Position numbers and translations under genes: made by a program
Notes under the pieces: model-generated
The model's database searches: none
What the model was told of the DNA's origin: nothing
What the model saw: the letters and a program-made list of their open reading frames with translations, nothing else
In this document: positions 20,940-32,826 of the stretch, one piece after another
Position numbering within the stretch: the stretch's first letter is position 1
How the letters are laid out: every line of letters begins with the position of its first letter
NCBI RefSeq assembly: GCF_015706575.1
Contig: NW_024037056.1
Span: 10,801,176 to 10,865,175 of the forward strand
From: Patiria miniata
Taxonomy: Eukaryota; Echinodermata; Asteroidea; Valvatida; Asterinidae
Length of the DNA stretch: 64,000 nucleotides
Reading direction: 5' to 3'

Positions 20940-21574
20940 CTGTTCACATGTCACAGCTCAAGATTTTCTTGTGCTAGGCCATGTTGATGGACCAATTCTT
21001 TATAAACTTTTGAAATGTTTAAGCCCCATGTGCTAACATACACATGTACATGTACATTGTACATGTAAGGCAGTTTTACAAAGATATGAAGTTTACATCT
21101 TTCAATTGTGTACAAAATTCTGAAGGAAGTTACAGGGCTCCCCAAGAAAAGTTGTTTGTCTCATTTTAACCTGTCATTTGCATGAATCATATTCAAGGGA
21201 TTTAATCAAACTTCAATGATCTTACAATGTATAACGACAAACGGTCGGCAAAGTAGGGATTTTGACCAAGATAATACTTTGATCTAGCCGTTCCTATTTT
21301 TACACCAGATCAATGAATTTGAATACATTCAAATGCAAATGTCATCCCGGTTTTCCTTATATTTGCAATAATTCCCCTAAAATGCCGTTGGAATGTATGG
21401 AGAAAAATGGGCAGGGAAAATATTTTTAAATTAAAATTTCACAAGTTAATACCCATCGTAGGTACACATGTCATCAAAATATTTACGGGACTGGTGCTAT
21501 CATAATTCTTAGAAACGTTGTTTTATTTTTATTTTTAAGTGATCTTATTAATGTAAATTCATCAAAAACCAGTA
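20940..21574. other. unassigned AT-rich sequence
   Basis: I see no gene and no repeat with another copy. A TACATGTA run lies at 21042-21066. Confidence 0.3.
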
Positions 21575-21950
21575 CAGTGGAACACCGCTATCACAAACAC
21601 CGCAGGATTCACAGAAATTGTTAAGTAATAGCGATAGTTCGGTATAGCGATTTTAAGCTGCCGGTGCTCCGGTACTCACTGTTCAATAAAAAAGTGCCTT
21701 TCAGAACTTCACCCTGCACGCCCTGGTAGTTACGGAAAGACGACTTTGAACACGTGCCGACTATACTGAATTATGTAATTACACAGTTTTTGAGCTAATT
21801 ACCTACAGCAATGGCCACTAAATAATAGCCACTTGTCACTTTTCTGTTGACATTTTTCAACAACAATTTTCTGTACGGTTTGTACACAAAAATCGGGAGC
21901 CAAGGATGATGTTCGGTATAACCGAATGTTCGGTATAGCGGTGTTCAGTG
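21575..21950. mobile_element. pogo/Tigger-like miniature element
   Basis: TA-CAGTGGAACACCGCTATCAC at the left and GGTATAGCGGTGTTCAGTG-TA at the right form inverted ends with a TA duplication. CAGTGGAAC-type ends with TATAGCG words are characteristic of pogo-like members of the Tc1/mariner group. The left inner end also reads ATAGCGATAGTTCGGTATAGCG, echoing the terminus. No transposase is encoded. Confidence 0.75.
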
Positions 21951-23889
21951 TAATAATATAATAATAATGCACACCCCAAACCTCAACTGACATTTTGGTA
22001 GTAATTTGTTTTTTTCTTTTCATTTTAATCTTTATAAAAACACTTAGGAAATGTGTCTGTTTTTACACGCTCTTTGAAATAAAGCCCCAAATTCTATCTC
22101 TGCAGATTAAATCAAAAACTCATTTCCACGGCATAAAAAAACTTATTTAAAACTTTTATTTATTAAACTTAAAAGTCTTATTTTCACACTTATATTACAG
22201 GTTTCTGATTACCAGCAAAAAAAAGAAATCATAATACAAACACATCCATGCACCAGCGCACTGCTAAACCAAATATTGAGCTCCGGACATATTTCTTTTG
22301 GTTCAGTGTTTATTGAATCAACGTCCCCAAGGCTCCTGTTAATGAGATTTTTCCTCGCTTTTGACGAGACCCGTCTTTGTTTCCGTCAAAAGTCCGAGGA
22401 GACCTACCTGCAAACTTGGGGTTCTTTTCATCCATGGACAGGAAGCAATGGTCGAAAGCGAAGGTCTGAAAAGGAGAAAGAAAAAAAGAGGAAACGCTAA
22501 TGAGAATCGGAAATCGTAAAATTTTATGACCTTGGTTGCTATGGCAAAGGATTTATTAATAAAAAAATTGTGTAAAATGATGGTTACAGCAAGTTTGGAA
22601 GGTTCTAAGAAGGATTTTAAAGGATTTGCGAGGGTTAGTGTAAATGAGACTTTGAATTTAAAATGGCCGACAGCATTTCAAAATATTGCATTCTATGTCT
22701 GGTTCCACGCATCATTCCCTCTGCATGCACCTGCGCCTGCATGACAGGCAGGTTGCTAAGGTCAGGCACCAGGCTCCCGACGGTCCATAACATCTGAATA
22801 ATGGCGATTCCAAGCGTGTGATTTCCAATCATGCAAAAACTACCCACGCGATAAGAGAAAGATGCATTTTCTACTCAAATCCAAGGCAGGAACCGGCGTT
22901 TCGATAGGCAATTTCTTTCGGGAGCTCTTAAGGGATCCGCTTTGAAGGTTACAGGATGATTGAGAATTAGGGGAAGGTTTACATATCTTTTTTATTTTTA
23001 CAATCTAATGTGCTGTCCTTGTTGCTGATTGGTCAAGCCCATAGCAACAACCAAGAACATTTCATCAGGTGCCCGGCAGAAGGACATATGAGCGTTCTGA
23101 CACAGAGTCACTTTTCAAGAAAATTGGCTTCAAATTCCCCACGCGTATTGTGAATCCAATGTTCTCCCACACATATTAAAAATCGAACACATATTTTATT
23201 TGTCACACATATGAATCATAATTTTGGAACAGCTTTTGTTAACTTCTGATAAAAATGTTTAAATTTCATTAAAATACATGTAGAGGCACTTTTCTGCATA
23301 CATGTACATGCCCTTTTGCTGGAAAAATTTTGGTGATTACGCATTCACACGTAAGGGCGCCCTTCTGCCAGGCACACAACGATTTATTATCTTAAATATT
23401 GGAGTGTTTTTTTCTTTTCAAATGTAAAACAAATTATTTTTTCAAACAAAGCAAGCAATGCCGCTATTTACATGTACACTGTATGTACATGCATAAGTCC
23501 TGATAGACAGCATAAGTTACAAAAATAAAAATTAAAAATCCAATTTGGATGAAGACACACCCAAAGATGCACATGTTTACGTTACATACGCAGTGTGGAC
23601 ATTCCTTTGTTTTTGTGTAGTTAAAAAAAAACTGTGAAAAAACTCATTTTACTCACACTGTGAAAACTCTTTCAACCCAAATTTGTTTCTATAGATGATT
23701 CCCTTAAGTGTTTCTCTTCATTTTGCCACAAATAAACCTAACCCAAAAATGCTTCTAAACCTGTTTTCCAGAGAGGGGGAAACACTGTGTGGACGTGGGC
23801 AAGTCCACACAACGTCGCTGCTACCTGGTTTATGTGGACATCTTTTATTCGGATGTCCACACAGTGAATGTAATGCTTGTACACACACA
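21951..23889. other. unassigned sequence, partly repeat-poor
   Basis: The stretch 22300-22480 is repeat-poor with balanced composition, open in one frame (22276-22500) but unrecognised. The stretch 22860-23080 is also repeat-poor. An X-box-like site is at 22535. Elsewhere there are A/T runs and TACATGTA words. I found no supported gene. Confidence 0.3.
22535..22548. promoter_or_regulatory. RFX X-box-like site
   Basis: GTTGCTATGGCAAA agrees with the near-palindromic X-box GTTGCYATGGYAAC at 13 of 14 positions. RFX factors bind such sites, often upstream of ciliary genes. No gene is seen within the neighbouring 2 kb. Confidence 0.35.
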
Positions 23890-24110
23890 GCAACAGACCC
23901 CAGGTAAAAACTAAAAGGAACCCCATGACATACTCCAAGAAAGACCACAGATGCTCCACTAGGCAGACCCATAAAGAGACCCTGAAATATTCCCTCAGAG
24001 AGACCCCGCGACAGAACCAGAGACAGACCTTACATCCTAACCCTCCAAAATCCTCCAAAATCCTCCTGGCGGCTTTTGGAGGATTTTGGAGGATTGAGGA
24101 TGAATGGTGT
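23890..24110. repeat. degenerate AGACC repeat and GGAGGATT inverted repeat
   Basis: The stretch 23890-24030 is built from loosely periodic words such as AGACCACAG, AGACCC and AGAGACCC. At 24049-24066 and 24078-24095 the arms AATCCTCCAAAATCCTCC and its reverse complement form an 18-base-pair stem. The same word pair recurs at 25043-25300 and 59650-59710. Confidence 0.5.
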
Positions 24111-25042
24111 TTGCATAGCTGCCAACTTTTCAAAATCCCAATTAGTAATCAACCCGCGCGGTCATTTTCAACTTCTCGTTTTATCAAAAGCTTTACCAAC
24201 ATCGAGTACACGTACATGGTTTACATGTACACATACATGTGCATACCCTTCCTGTTGTGAATAATAATGTACTGTAGGCCAAAAGATTATTTTTTGGTTT
24301 TTTTTTAATTTAAAAAAAAAAAATTATTATTATTTTTTTTTTTTAATTAATTTTGTTTTAATGTCTGTATTTGTTTGTTGAAGTCAAAAAAATAATAACA
24401 ACAATAACATGAGCGCATATGTTTTTTGAGATGCATGCTATCGATGTGGAGTTTCGAGTTCGTATCATGTTTTTACACACAATGATTTAGGGCCACCGTA
24501 TGCAATAGAAATATCCCGCCAACATACCTTGCAAACGCATGCTGATTTATCTTTTCTGGACGTTGTGACAAACTCAAACTCTATTACCAATTATTCCAAC
24601 CATACTCTTATTAAATTCCATGATTAAAATCTCGCACTGATGGGTCTCATCCCGGCAATAAGCGACTAAATGTTCTCACGATCGTCACTGAAAAGTACTC
24701 ACAGTCACATACAGTACACACAACCACACATCCACGAGATATAGATGCACACAAATGACACACCATTGAAAAATATTTTTAGTCTGGTCCTCAAGTACTC
24801 CACTGCGCACACTGCATTGATGTCTATCAGGTGCTTGACTGCATTCTTATTAGACTTGTCACCAGTCCATCCATTATCGCGATATTTCGCCAGAAGTTCT
24901 CGGTCAAAAACGATACTCTACAAGTATTTTTTTTTTCGTTAGGTAGAAAATGGGAAATTCGTAATGTTTTAGTGGCAAATCGTATTTTCGTAATTTAACA
25001 AACAATTCGTAATAATTACGAAAAAATCGTACTAGTTGGCAG
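24111..25042. other. AT-rich low-complexity and unassigned sequence
   Basis: The stretch 24285-24365 is nearly pure A and T. The remainder shows no repeat family or credible frame. Confidence 0.35.
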
Positions 25043-25700
25043 CTATGTGTTTGAGAAACATGAGGATTTTGGAGGATTGCAGATGAATGGTGTTGAATGA
25101 AGCACATGAAGAGTTTGGAGGATTGAGGATGAATGGTGTTTGAAGAAGAGGAGGATTTTGGAGGATTGACATGATTGAGGATGAATGCATTTTGAGAGGG
25201 AGGACTTTCTGTGTGTTTTCAAGGATTGAGGCGCTCGGTATCCTTCATTTGAACATAAGTGCAAACTTTTGGAAGATTTTGGAGGATTGAGGATGGTTCT
25301 TAGCAAAAGGGCCTAGAGCAAGTAGGGGGTTAGGTTTAAACATTGCCCAAGACAGGAGACACACCCAAAGCAAGACCAAGGAGCAGACCAAAAAGCAGAC
25401 TCTGATGTACATGTATCCCCAGAGACAGACCATCTTAGATGCTAAAACACTTTTATACTACTTGTGGATAAAATATACACTAAGACAGATTGCAAGACAG
25501 ACCCTACAGCACACTCCAAGACAAACCACAAGTCACAATCCAAATCACACCTGGACCAAACCCCAAAAGAGATGCCTAAGATGATACCTAAGACAAGACA
25601 TATCCCAAGACAGACCCAGAAGCCTGTACTTCCAAACCAAGATGATAATGATAACAGACAAGACGCAAAAACAGTATCACTCCAGTGACCACAACTAAAG
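25043..25700. repeat. GGAGGATTGAGGATG repeats and AGACAGACC degenerate array
   Basis: GGAGGATT(G/T) with GAGGATGAATGGTGTT is repeated irregularly at 25061-25290. The stretch 25340-25625 is a loose array of CAAGACAGACCC-like words (AAGACAGATTGCAAGACAGA, CCCAAGACAGACCC). The same two motifs sit next to each other at 23890-24120, so both intervals may be copies of one composite element. Confidence 0.5.
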
Positions 25701-26527
25701 TAACAGAATCTCGCAGTCACCCAATTAACAATTCTAGAGGGCTCCCAAAAAGCCCCCTCAGCCAAAGACATTCAAAGGGAAGCGCCGCCGAAGAAAACAT
25801 CCCCCCAAATTGAAGAAAAACCTCGGGCCAAATTAGCTAGGGGGTCAGAAGTGCTTTCTTGAAAGAGGTTTTTCTTTCACGGAGGGGAAAGGAATCGTGC
25901 GGAGAGAGGAAACGACTGGATAAATAATGCTAAGGGATCTTGATAGATTGGGAAGGAGGAGAGTTTTCCTTATCGGAGGGAAGGATCTCTGGGACTGGAG
26001 GAGGGAGTTGATGAGGCGGGGAGGTTGCCGGGGTGAATGCGGGATGAGGATCGCATCTCATGTTTGGGTCGTTGGTCCTCTGCAGCGAGATGCCCTGAAA
26101 CTATTTGTATATGAAAAAAAAACTGCAATGGAGGATCTGAGACCAAAGCAGGGATGTTGTAAAAGATAACATCCAAATTTATTATGTTTTGTAAAGCAAA
26201 TACTGCGAATTGTTGGTATTAAAAAAAAACTGTCCAAATATGATGAACAGCACCAGTATGATTCATTGGTGATAAAAATTAATCATGACGTGAATGTGCA
26301 TTACCATAGCAACCGTAACTTTATTAAAAAATTGTCAAGGCATGCCTACGGTAGCACTGAAATACATGTACAATACATACATGTAGTACATGCACATACG
26401 GGTGCTACTGAACATTTTGTATTTTATATTTCTGAACGCAACCAAAAACGGGAACAAATATTCAATAAAGGTTATTAAGATGAGAAAGAGAAGATAATTT
26501 AACTATTTAAAAAATGAACCGAGACAT
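25701..26527. other. repeat-poor sequence
   Basis: The stretch 25860-26100 is purine-rich on the plus strand (GGAGGGAAGGATC, GGAGGAGGGAGTTG) and open on both strands, but unrecognised. An X-box-like site lies at 26300-26313. Confidence 0.25.
26300..26313. promoter_or_regulatory. RFX X-box-like site
   Basis: ATTACCATAGCAAC agrees with GTTRCCATRGCAAC at all but the first base. A transcription start is not visible nearby. Confidence 0.35.
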
Positions 26528-27375
26528 GTACAGGGTGAGTCAGAATGATCTGGACCCAAGCTCACCATTTTTTTGTGGCAAATAATATGGTAGATAGGCC
26601 TATAAATTGAGAAAATACTGAGTGCTTCATATGAATTTTGAATTTTTCAAATTAGTGGCTGTGGTGAGGAGTTACCGTATGCCATTTTCATTGAAGTGGC
26701 TCATTTTCCAGTCTGCACACAGAATTGGTTTTGCCTTTTTTTTAATGTGTCAATAACTTCAAGTGAGTCAGTCACCATGACTAGGTTTTTACTTGTTAAC
26801 ACCTTTATCATGCTGCCACCATTTCAGTCATGTTCCCCGTATCCAATAACAGTACTGAATGATAATGTTTTTGTGCAAAAAGGAACCAGACTATTTTTTC
26901 CTTCCAGTCTCGCTTTGGTTCCATTGATTTGAATGGGAAATCATGCTGCCACCATTTCAGTCATGTTCCCTGTATCCAATACAGTACTGAATGATCATGT
27001 TTTTTGTGCAAAAAGGAACCAGACTATTTTTCGTTCCAGTCTCGCTTTGGTTACATTGATTTGAATGGGAAAAAATCAAGGTGGCCGCAACATGATAAAA
27101 CAGGATTGCACACTGCTTCACATCAGTACGCGATTTAAATAAATTTGTTGAACCATGGAACTGTAGTCAGAGTGTTTTTAGCGTGTGTTCTTTGATAGCG
27201 CTTTTCTTCAAAATGGTACAATGGATATGAAACTTTCACCAAATACATGTAAAAAATACCAGCATACATGTAACATGTATACCTCATTTGCTCTTTTTTT
27301 AATAATTGCTACATATTTTTAATATTTTCTTTAATTTGGGGTCCAGATCATTCTGACTTACAGTGTACCCTGTAC
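26528..27375. mobile_element. family G DNA transposon, non-autonomous
   Basis: The left end GTACAGGGTG-AGTCAGAATGATCTGGACCC is matched at the right by the reverse complement of the same 20-base core AGTCAGAATGATCTGGACCC. There the core is separated from GTACAGGGT by eight extra bases. The 848-base interior has no transposase frame. TA-rich flanks and the ACAGGGTGAGT end suggest the Tc1/mariner group, which is inferred. Confidence 0.7.
26807..27072 (+). repeat. 133-bp tandem duplication inside family G
   Basis: Two copies start ATCATGCTGCCACCATTTCA (26807 and 26940) and end GAATGGGAAA. They are highly similar, differing by a few substitutions and T-run length, so the duplication looks younger than most repeats here. 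Confidence 0.8.
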
Positions 27376-28452
27376 AAAAAGGGTAATTTATCGGTAAACA
27401 GAGAATTACAGATGATTTATTTTTATTTTAGCCACAAAATATTACTCTTTGTACAATTGTGTATTGCCATGTGCCAATGAACAATCTTCTGGTTACCAAT
27501 GGTTACTGCTCTGGCTTTTTGCAATGACACGTTCACAATGACAACACATAAGAATCTATAGCCGCGGTCAAAAATACCCATTTCTGGCACAGCTCTATAC
27601 GACAACTGCTTGAAGCTATATTTAAAGCAGTTTGCAAAGTGACAGCGAGAAATGACCATATAATCCTACGATGGTCTACTACACAATAAAAGCGGCAAAA
27701 TTGCCCTGAAAAAAATAATAAAATGCTCATCTTCATTGCCCGTAGGCTGACAATTTGCGGACCCTTCTTGCCATTCTTGAGTCTCCCCCGAGAAAGGAGT
27801 CCGAAAGGACGCAAAACCTTTTGCAAAATAGATTCGCGCCCTCGGGGGCTAATCGTAAGAGTACCCCGGTACCCAACGATGGGTCAATTTTCGGCAGCCA
27901 GTTTTAAACCGGTGGGATTTCTAATAACAAAAGGCTGGTACAGGCTTCGCGCAGGCGGACTTGGAAAAGAGCAAAGGGATACTTCTTTTTTTTCTTTTTT
28001 TTCGTGACGTCAACGATTGAAGTTTTTATTGTGACGTCTGCTGTTACCCTGACGAATTCGATTGCGTCTCGTATTTCGCGTGAGGTATGAACTCGGATCT
28101 ACATGTACCTTGTCGAAGGCAAGGCAGGGATTGGATTGCTTGTGTGTTTATTTTGGGTCTCCCTCTCCCCCCCCCCCCTTTTTTTAACCCTTTTTTTGTT
28201 GGGGGGGGGCCTTTGGAGCTAAAAGAATTGGACATCTGTATGATTATTGCTCATTTTATCACTTACCTTGGGTGATTTCCTATTGTCCAGAAAGGAAAAG
28301 GCGGCACATGAAAGAAAAAGAGACAGAAAAAGGCACAAAAAAATTAGCGCAAGATAAAAACATTTGTAACGCAACACAAAATTTCTTTGGAAATTTTTTT
28401 AACGTCGTGGGGTGAATTTTTGGCGAGCATTATTTTCTTTCATTTTTTCAAT
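27376..28452. other. unassigned sequence with CpG-rich middle
   Basis: The stretch 27740-27960 is repeat-poor with CpG (GATTCGCGCCCTCGGGGGC, CCCGGTACCCAACGATGGG). At 28155-28212 C-run, T-runs and G-run alternate and could fold. No gene is supported. Confidence 0.25.
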
Positions 28453-28625
28453 TTAACCCTAACTTCATGAACTCCATCAAAATCCATCCCCCTTTTTTGG
28501 TGGATTTTTGGGGGGCTTAGTCCTGCAGGCCTGGTGTGACTAAATATTGATGGAGTATGATGGACTTGGGCCTGGAGGCCTATAAAGCAAAGCATGCATT
28601 GGAAGCAATGTGACAGACTTGGTCA
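28453..28625 (+). repeat. family M repeat, copy 1
   Basis: It starts TTAACCCTAACTTC, then CTCCATCAAAATCCATCCCC, GGTGGATTTTTGG, CTGCAGGCCTGGT, TGATGGAGTATGATGGACTT, GGCCTGGAGGCCTA, AGCATGCATTGGAAGCA. The same order is found in reverse at 56609-56796. Confidence 0.7.
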
Positions 28626-29433
28626 ATTTACATAGCAAAAGAGGTAAAATTGCACATGATTTACCCAAAAAATAGACAACAAAAAATGATGTAAGTGTCA
28701 TATTTAAAAGGTAAAATAAAGAGGAAAACTTTGTCTATTAACAGGGAGCAGTTTATGTACTTCAGTTTTCACAGATCAAAACTCTTCTGTAAAAGCTTTC
28801 ATATTCTTTTCTATAAATGTCTTCTAATTACAGTGTATTTTCACACACTTAAATCCATAGTTCATTGAATTCTCCTAGCAAATGACAACACTTCTCCCTG
28901 TAGTTCCGCCATCCCTTAAACAAATCAAAATCGAGCTGTCAACTTTCCAGCTTTTACAGATTCTTCAAACCCGGACCAGCCTGCAAGTCTCCAAGTGTCA
29001 TTTTTATTCCCTTCTGATTATTTCAATAATGAGGACGACCTTTTCGTGACCTCATATTCTTGATTTGTGAGGTTGACTGGGGGTTTATGGGAAACCAAGC
29101 CCGCCAAGGAATTCACAAGCGCGTGTCATAAATTTGGGTCATAATTTGTCAAACTCGTCAGTGCTGGATAAGCAATTTGCCATAATAACAGTCGTTACAA
29201 ATTGATGACGACACATTACAAATGCCATTGGCCTAATCTGTACGTGTATTGTACATGTACATGTTACATGTACATACATGTGTACTAAATTTACCAGTGC
29301 AATGCATACTATGCACATGCACATATTTACAAACAACATGTACATGTGCAAGCTCTATGGATCTACAATACAAGTTTGCATCTTTACATCATGTTCCGTA
29401 GTTGTCGGACTACCGGTACATGTATACTTGAGT
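28626..29433. other. unassigned sequence
   Basis: There is no gene or multi-copy repeat. The stretch 28860-29160 is relatively repeat-poor. A dense TACATGTA cluster lies at 29245-29350. Confidence 0.3.
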
Positions 29434-29506
29434 TGTCCCATGGTACTATGGGGACCGAAGATGCTGTGGGGACAGCAGAAAGTCACCATAACTCAGTCCT
29501 AATTTC
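29434..29506 (+). repeat. family P repeat, copy 1
   Basis: TGTCCCATGGTACTATGGGG, CTGTGGGGAC, AGCAGAAAG and ATAACTCAGTCCTAATTT match 34352-34426 in the opposite orientation over about 73 bases. Confidence 0.6.
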
Positions 29507-29529
29507 TCTAACTACTGACCAGTGCGATG

Positions 29530-29690
29530 ACAGCCAAGGGCGGATCCAGAACACAATTTTTTTTTGGGGGGGGGGGGGGGTGGGGCCAAAAAAATGTTGG
29601 TCCCCCAAAATCGGGTCCAAAAAATTACGCCAGGGAGTTCGGGACCCGCTTAATAAGGGCCCCGAAAAAATTTGGATTCTAGATGCAAAT
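29530..29690 (+). repeat. GGCGGATCCAG-type repeat with T-run/G-run
   Basis: GGGCGGATCCAGAACACA is followed by nine T and then thirteen G, then T-GGGG-CC and A-rich text. It resembles 15765-15805. The right boundary is uncertain. Confidence 0.35.
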
Positions 29691-29745
29691 GCAAAGTGAA
29701 TTTAACGTCATGAAACTTTCGCAATGAACCGGTCTTTTTTTTTTT

Positions 29746-30307
29746 ATAGTATATCCTTTGCAGCTATCCCAAAAGTACGTGTAACTGACGAAATTATTGT
29801 TGAAAAGCTTATTTGATTTAAAGATAGTAATGGCACTAAACTCCCTGTGATATCATTCCTTCTGGCATGCTGTCATTTTGAAGAAAGCAACAAGAGAAGG
29901 TCATTTCCAAAGACGCATTTTGGAAATTGTCATTGGTAGTTCGTTTTTAATTCGCCGAAACCGTGAATGGGTGCGTGCAAGCATTGACATTATACGCACA
30001 TGCACGCGCGGTTGCTTTTATACGTCAGTTCAGTGCCTGATATCGCACAGCTGCAATCGGCTGAATGAGAACGTGTTCCGAACGCTGCTGATTTCAGGCA
30101 CAATTCAAAACATGACTCTGCAACTTTTGAATTGAAACCAAGATCCTACCGGTAGAACATTGTTTTCTCGGAGTATAAATACAGCATGCACTGACCTACA
30201 ATGTATAACTTCATCAGGTTAGTTGTTAAGCACCCGTCTTTAGATTTTGAGCATTTTTGTTGCTTCGAACAAAAAACAAATGACAAAATGATCTACCCTC
30301 CCTTTAA
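29746..30307 (+). mobile_element. family A copy A4
   Basis: The left end has lost much of the terminus (only CCTTTGCAGCTATCC is clear) and the right end is GATCTACCCTCCCTTTAA. The interior follows A2 and A5 closely (GACGAAATTATTGTTGAAAAG, CACAATTCAAAACATGACTC). Confidence 0.75.
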
Positions 30308-30910
30308 ATTTTCCATTGCCCTACATGTTTAGTACAGACCGTGTATAGAAATAGAAGTGGTTTAACAGAGTTGACGCAAACTGCATAGTGTGGTAAAATA
30401 ACACGCATCAATAATGCTCAAATTTTGCACTGCTGGTCGGTTGTCTGTCAATATGACGTCACAGGTTACACGATCTATGCATTGTGCCTAAACATCTTCC
30501 CAATCACTCGCCCCAATTTGTATTATTTTTTACCAGCGTCCCACAACAGCTTCATTAAAGCATGTACGAGCTCTCTCATCAAAAGCGTGCGTATCAATAC
30601 AACACACAAGGCCTCGGGGTCATTCTGCGTGTGTGTGTGTGTGTCTTAATAAAAACTTCACACGATCGTCGCTTCAACGTGCGCACGCTGGAAATAAATC
30701 GGTACAGGCAGTGACGTCCGTTTGTCGGGGAGATGTAGGGGGTATCTATCGAGTTTGGTTTGGAGGCAATTGTTAAAGGGGGACTGTGGTGTGGTGTGCC
30801 CACTCGTCGATAAAGGACAAATCCATTGTCTGTGTCCATTTTCTGTAATTAATATTTTTCTGAGATTGTAATATACACAGTTTAAATGGATACATCATAT
30901 TTACATACTA
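30308..30910. other. unassigned sequence
   Basis: A GT-dinucleotide run lies at 30630-30645. Otherwise no repeat or supported gene was seen. Confidence 0.3.
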
Positions 30911-31125
30911 TGTGTTTTACATAACCCCCGAAGACCGACACACACAAAGGGAGAACAACAGATCCGTTCAGTCCTCGGAAGTTGTGTCTTTTTGTTGGAA
31001 ACAGTCCTCTGCAGTAAGTTTGTGTGCTTGTAGTCTATGGGAGAGTGTTATATTACAGGGACAAAGGAAAACACAAAGCATTGTCCTCAAGAGTACAGTA
31101 AAACAAGAGTGAATGTACATACATG
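30911..31125 (+). repeat. family E repeat, copy 2
   Basis: It matches 10641-10856 along its full length with few differences and has the same orientation. It is followed directly by TACATGTATGTACATGTACA. Confidence 0.75.
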
Positions 31126-31738
31126 TATGTACATGTACATGTACAAAAGGTCGAACGCGTTTATGAAATTAGTCTTTAAATATCAATTTGAGTAACTATT
31201 GCTAAACACACACACACAACATTGAAGGCGCCCTCTCACATTTTGTGTTTTCATCTGTCCATCTCAAAACCACCCCAAGTTATTCATCCCGATTCCGCCC
31301 TTTTGACGACAGAACCGTTTTTCTCTTCGCCAGGGGGTCCGTAGGCCAGACTATATAATCCCTTCATGCATTATACGCAACGCTGACGACAAGAGTGCGG
31401 CCCTTTTAAAATCAATAAGATGCTGCCATTGAAACACGAGAGGCAACCTTGTCCCCAGGCAGGTCAAGAGATTTCTCAATATCGTTTTGTAAAATGACCG
31501 AGAGTGCGGGCATGCGGCCGCAACTATTGGTCCAGTTATGGTCGCCAGTTGGGTCATTTTATGAATCTGGGTCCACTTTTTGCCCGCTCCAGTTACATCT
31601 GACATCTCTATGATTATATAATTCTGATGCACTTCTTTCAATAATGCAGTCGTCCTCCAAGCGTGATTCTGAATATTTAGCGGACTACAAATGTACAGGT
31701 ACATACCTACCCAACAAATAAATCAATTGAAGTCATCC
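31126..31738. other. unassigned sequence
   Basis: The stretch 31330-31680 is repeat-poor, open on the minus strand for 117 codons (31351-31704), and unrecognised. Confidence 0.25.
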
Positions 31739-32379
31739 TTAAAGGTAGGGGTCTGTAGATCATTTGCAGCTATCCAAAAAAGTAACGGACCATATTATTT
31801 TTAAAAAGCTTACTGGGATTAAAGATAGTAATGGCACTTAACTCCCTGTGAAATTATTTCTTCTGGCATGCTGTCATTTTGAAGAAAACAATAAAAAGAA
31901 GGTCATTTCCAAAGATGCGTCAGGTGACTCATTTTTGGAAATTTCTGTTAGTAGTTGGTTTGTACTAACTAATTACATGTAGTACCACTAATTAGTTGGT
32001 TTGTACATGTACATGTAATTCGACGAATCTGTGAATGGGTGCGCGCAAGCGTTGACATGGTTGACACGATGCACACGCGCGTGCTGTTGTTATTATTCGT
32101 TGGTTCAGTGTGTGACATCGCGTACATGTACATGTAGCTGCAATCAGCTGAACAAGAACATGTCCTGGATGCTGATTTCGGGAGCAATTCAAAAATGACT
32201 TGGCAACTTTTATATTGAAACTGAGATCCTACGGTAGAATATTGTTTTCTCGGAATATACAGCATTCAAAGCTAAAACTTCATCAAGTTAGTCGTTAAGC
32301 ACCCGTCTTTAGATTTTGGGCACTTTTGTGGCTTCAAATAAAACAAATGCACAAATGATCTACTCTTAATGATACTTAA
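31739..32379 (+). mobile_element. family A copy A5
   Basis: It starts TTAAAGGTAGGGGTCTGTAG and ends near ACTTAA at 32379. The interior has the family landmarks and two local gains of TACATGTA text (31975-32010 and 32123-32138), one with a short TAATTAGT duplication, which lengthen it. Confidence 0.75.
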
Positions 32380-32490
32380 ATGACAAATTACAATGTACAT
32401 GTACCAACATGACCAAGGTACAACGTAACAGGGACAGGCAAAATGTCACACACTTTGGACCCTAAATTTGCAAATGATCTACATGTACAT
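32380..32490. other. short unassigned linker
   Basis: It is TACATGTA-rich text between copy A5 and the SINE. Confidence 0.3.
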
Positions 32491-32826
32491 GGGTGGCAAG
32501 GGTGGCTTGTGCGTAAAGCGCTCGCCTCTCACCAAGGTGACCACGGTTCGAATCCTGGCCGCGGATCGCATGGAGTAGAGTTGTGCGTTGGTTCTCTCTT
32601 GTGCCACGTGGGTTTTTCTCCGGGCCCTCCGGTTTCCTCCCTCTGGAAAAATCAAACACTTTCGATCTCAGGCTGTGCTCCGTGGTCATGTGGGTCGATG
32701 TGGCCGGCAGCCATAGGCGCCTTTACGTGCCAGCGGCCCGACCACGTTGTAGCCGCGTCCTTCGCAATTCAGCATACCAGCTGCGAGTAAGGATGATTAG
32801 CCTCCCAAATTATTATTATTATTATT
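32491..32826 (+). mobile_element. tRNA-derived SINE with (ATT)n tail
   Basis: The head GGGTGGCAAGGGTGGCTTG has a box A-like region, and box B GGTTCGAATCC is at 32545-32555. The body includes GGTTTTTCTCCGGG, GGTTTCCTCCC, CATAGGCGCCTTTACGTGCC and CGTCCTTCGCAATTCAGC. It ends in an ATT repeat. It is the same family as 51888-52180 and is the better preserved of the two. Confidence 0.85.
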
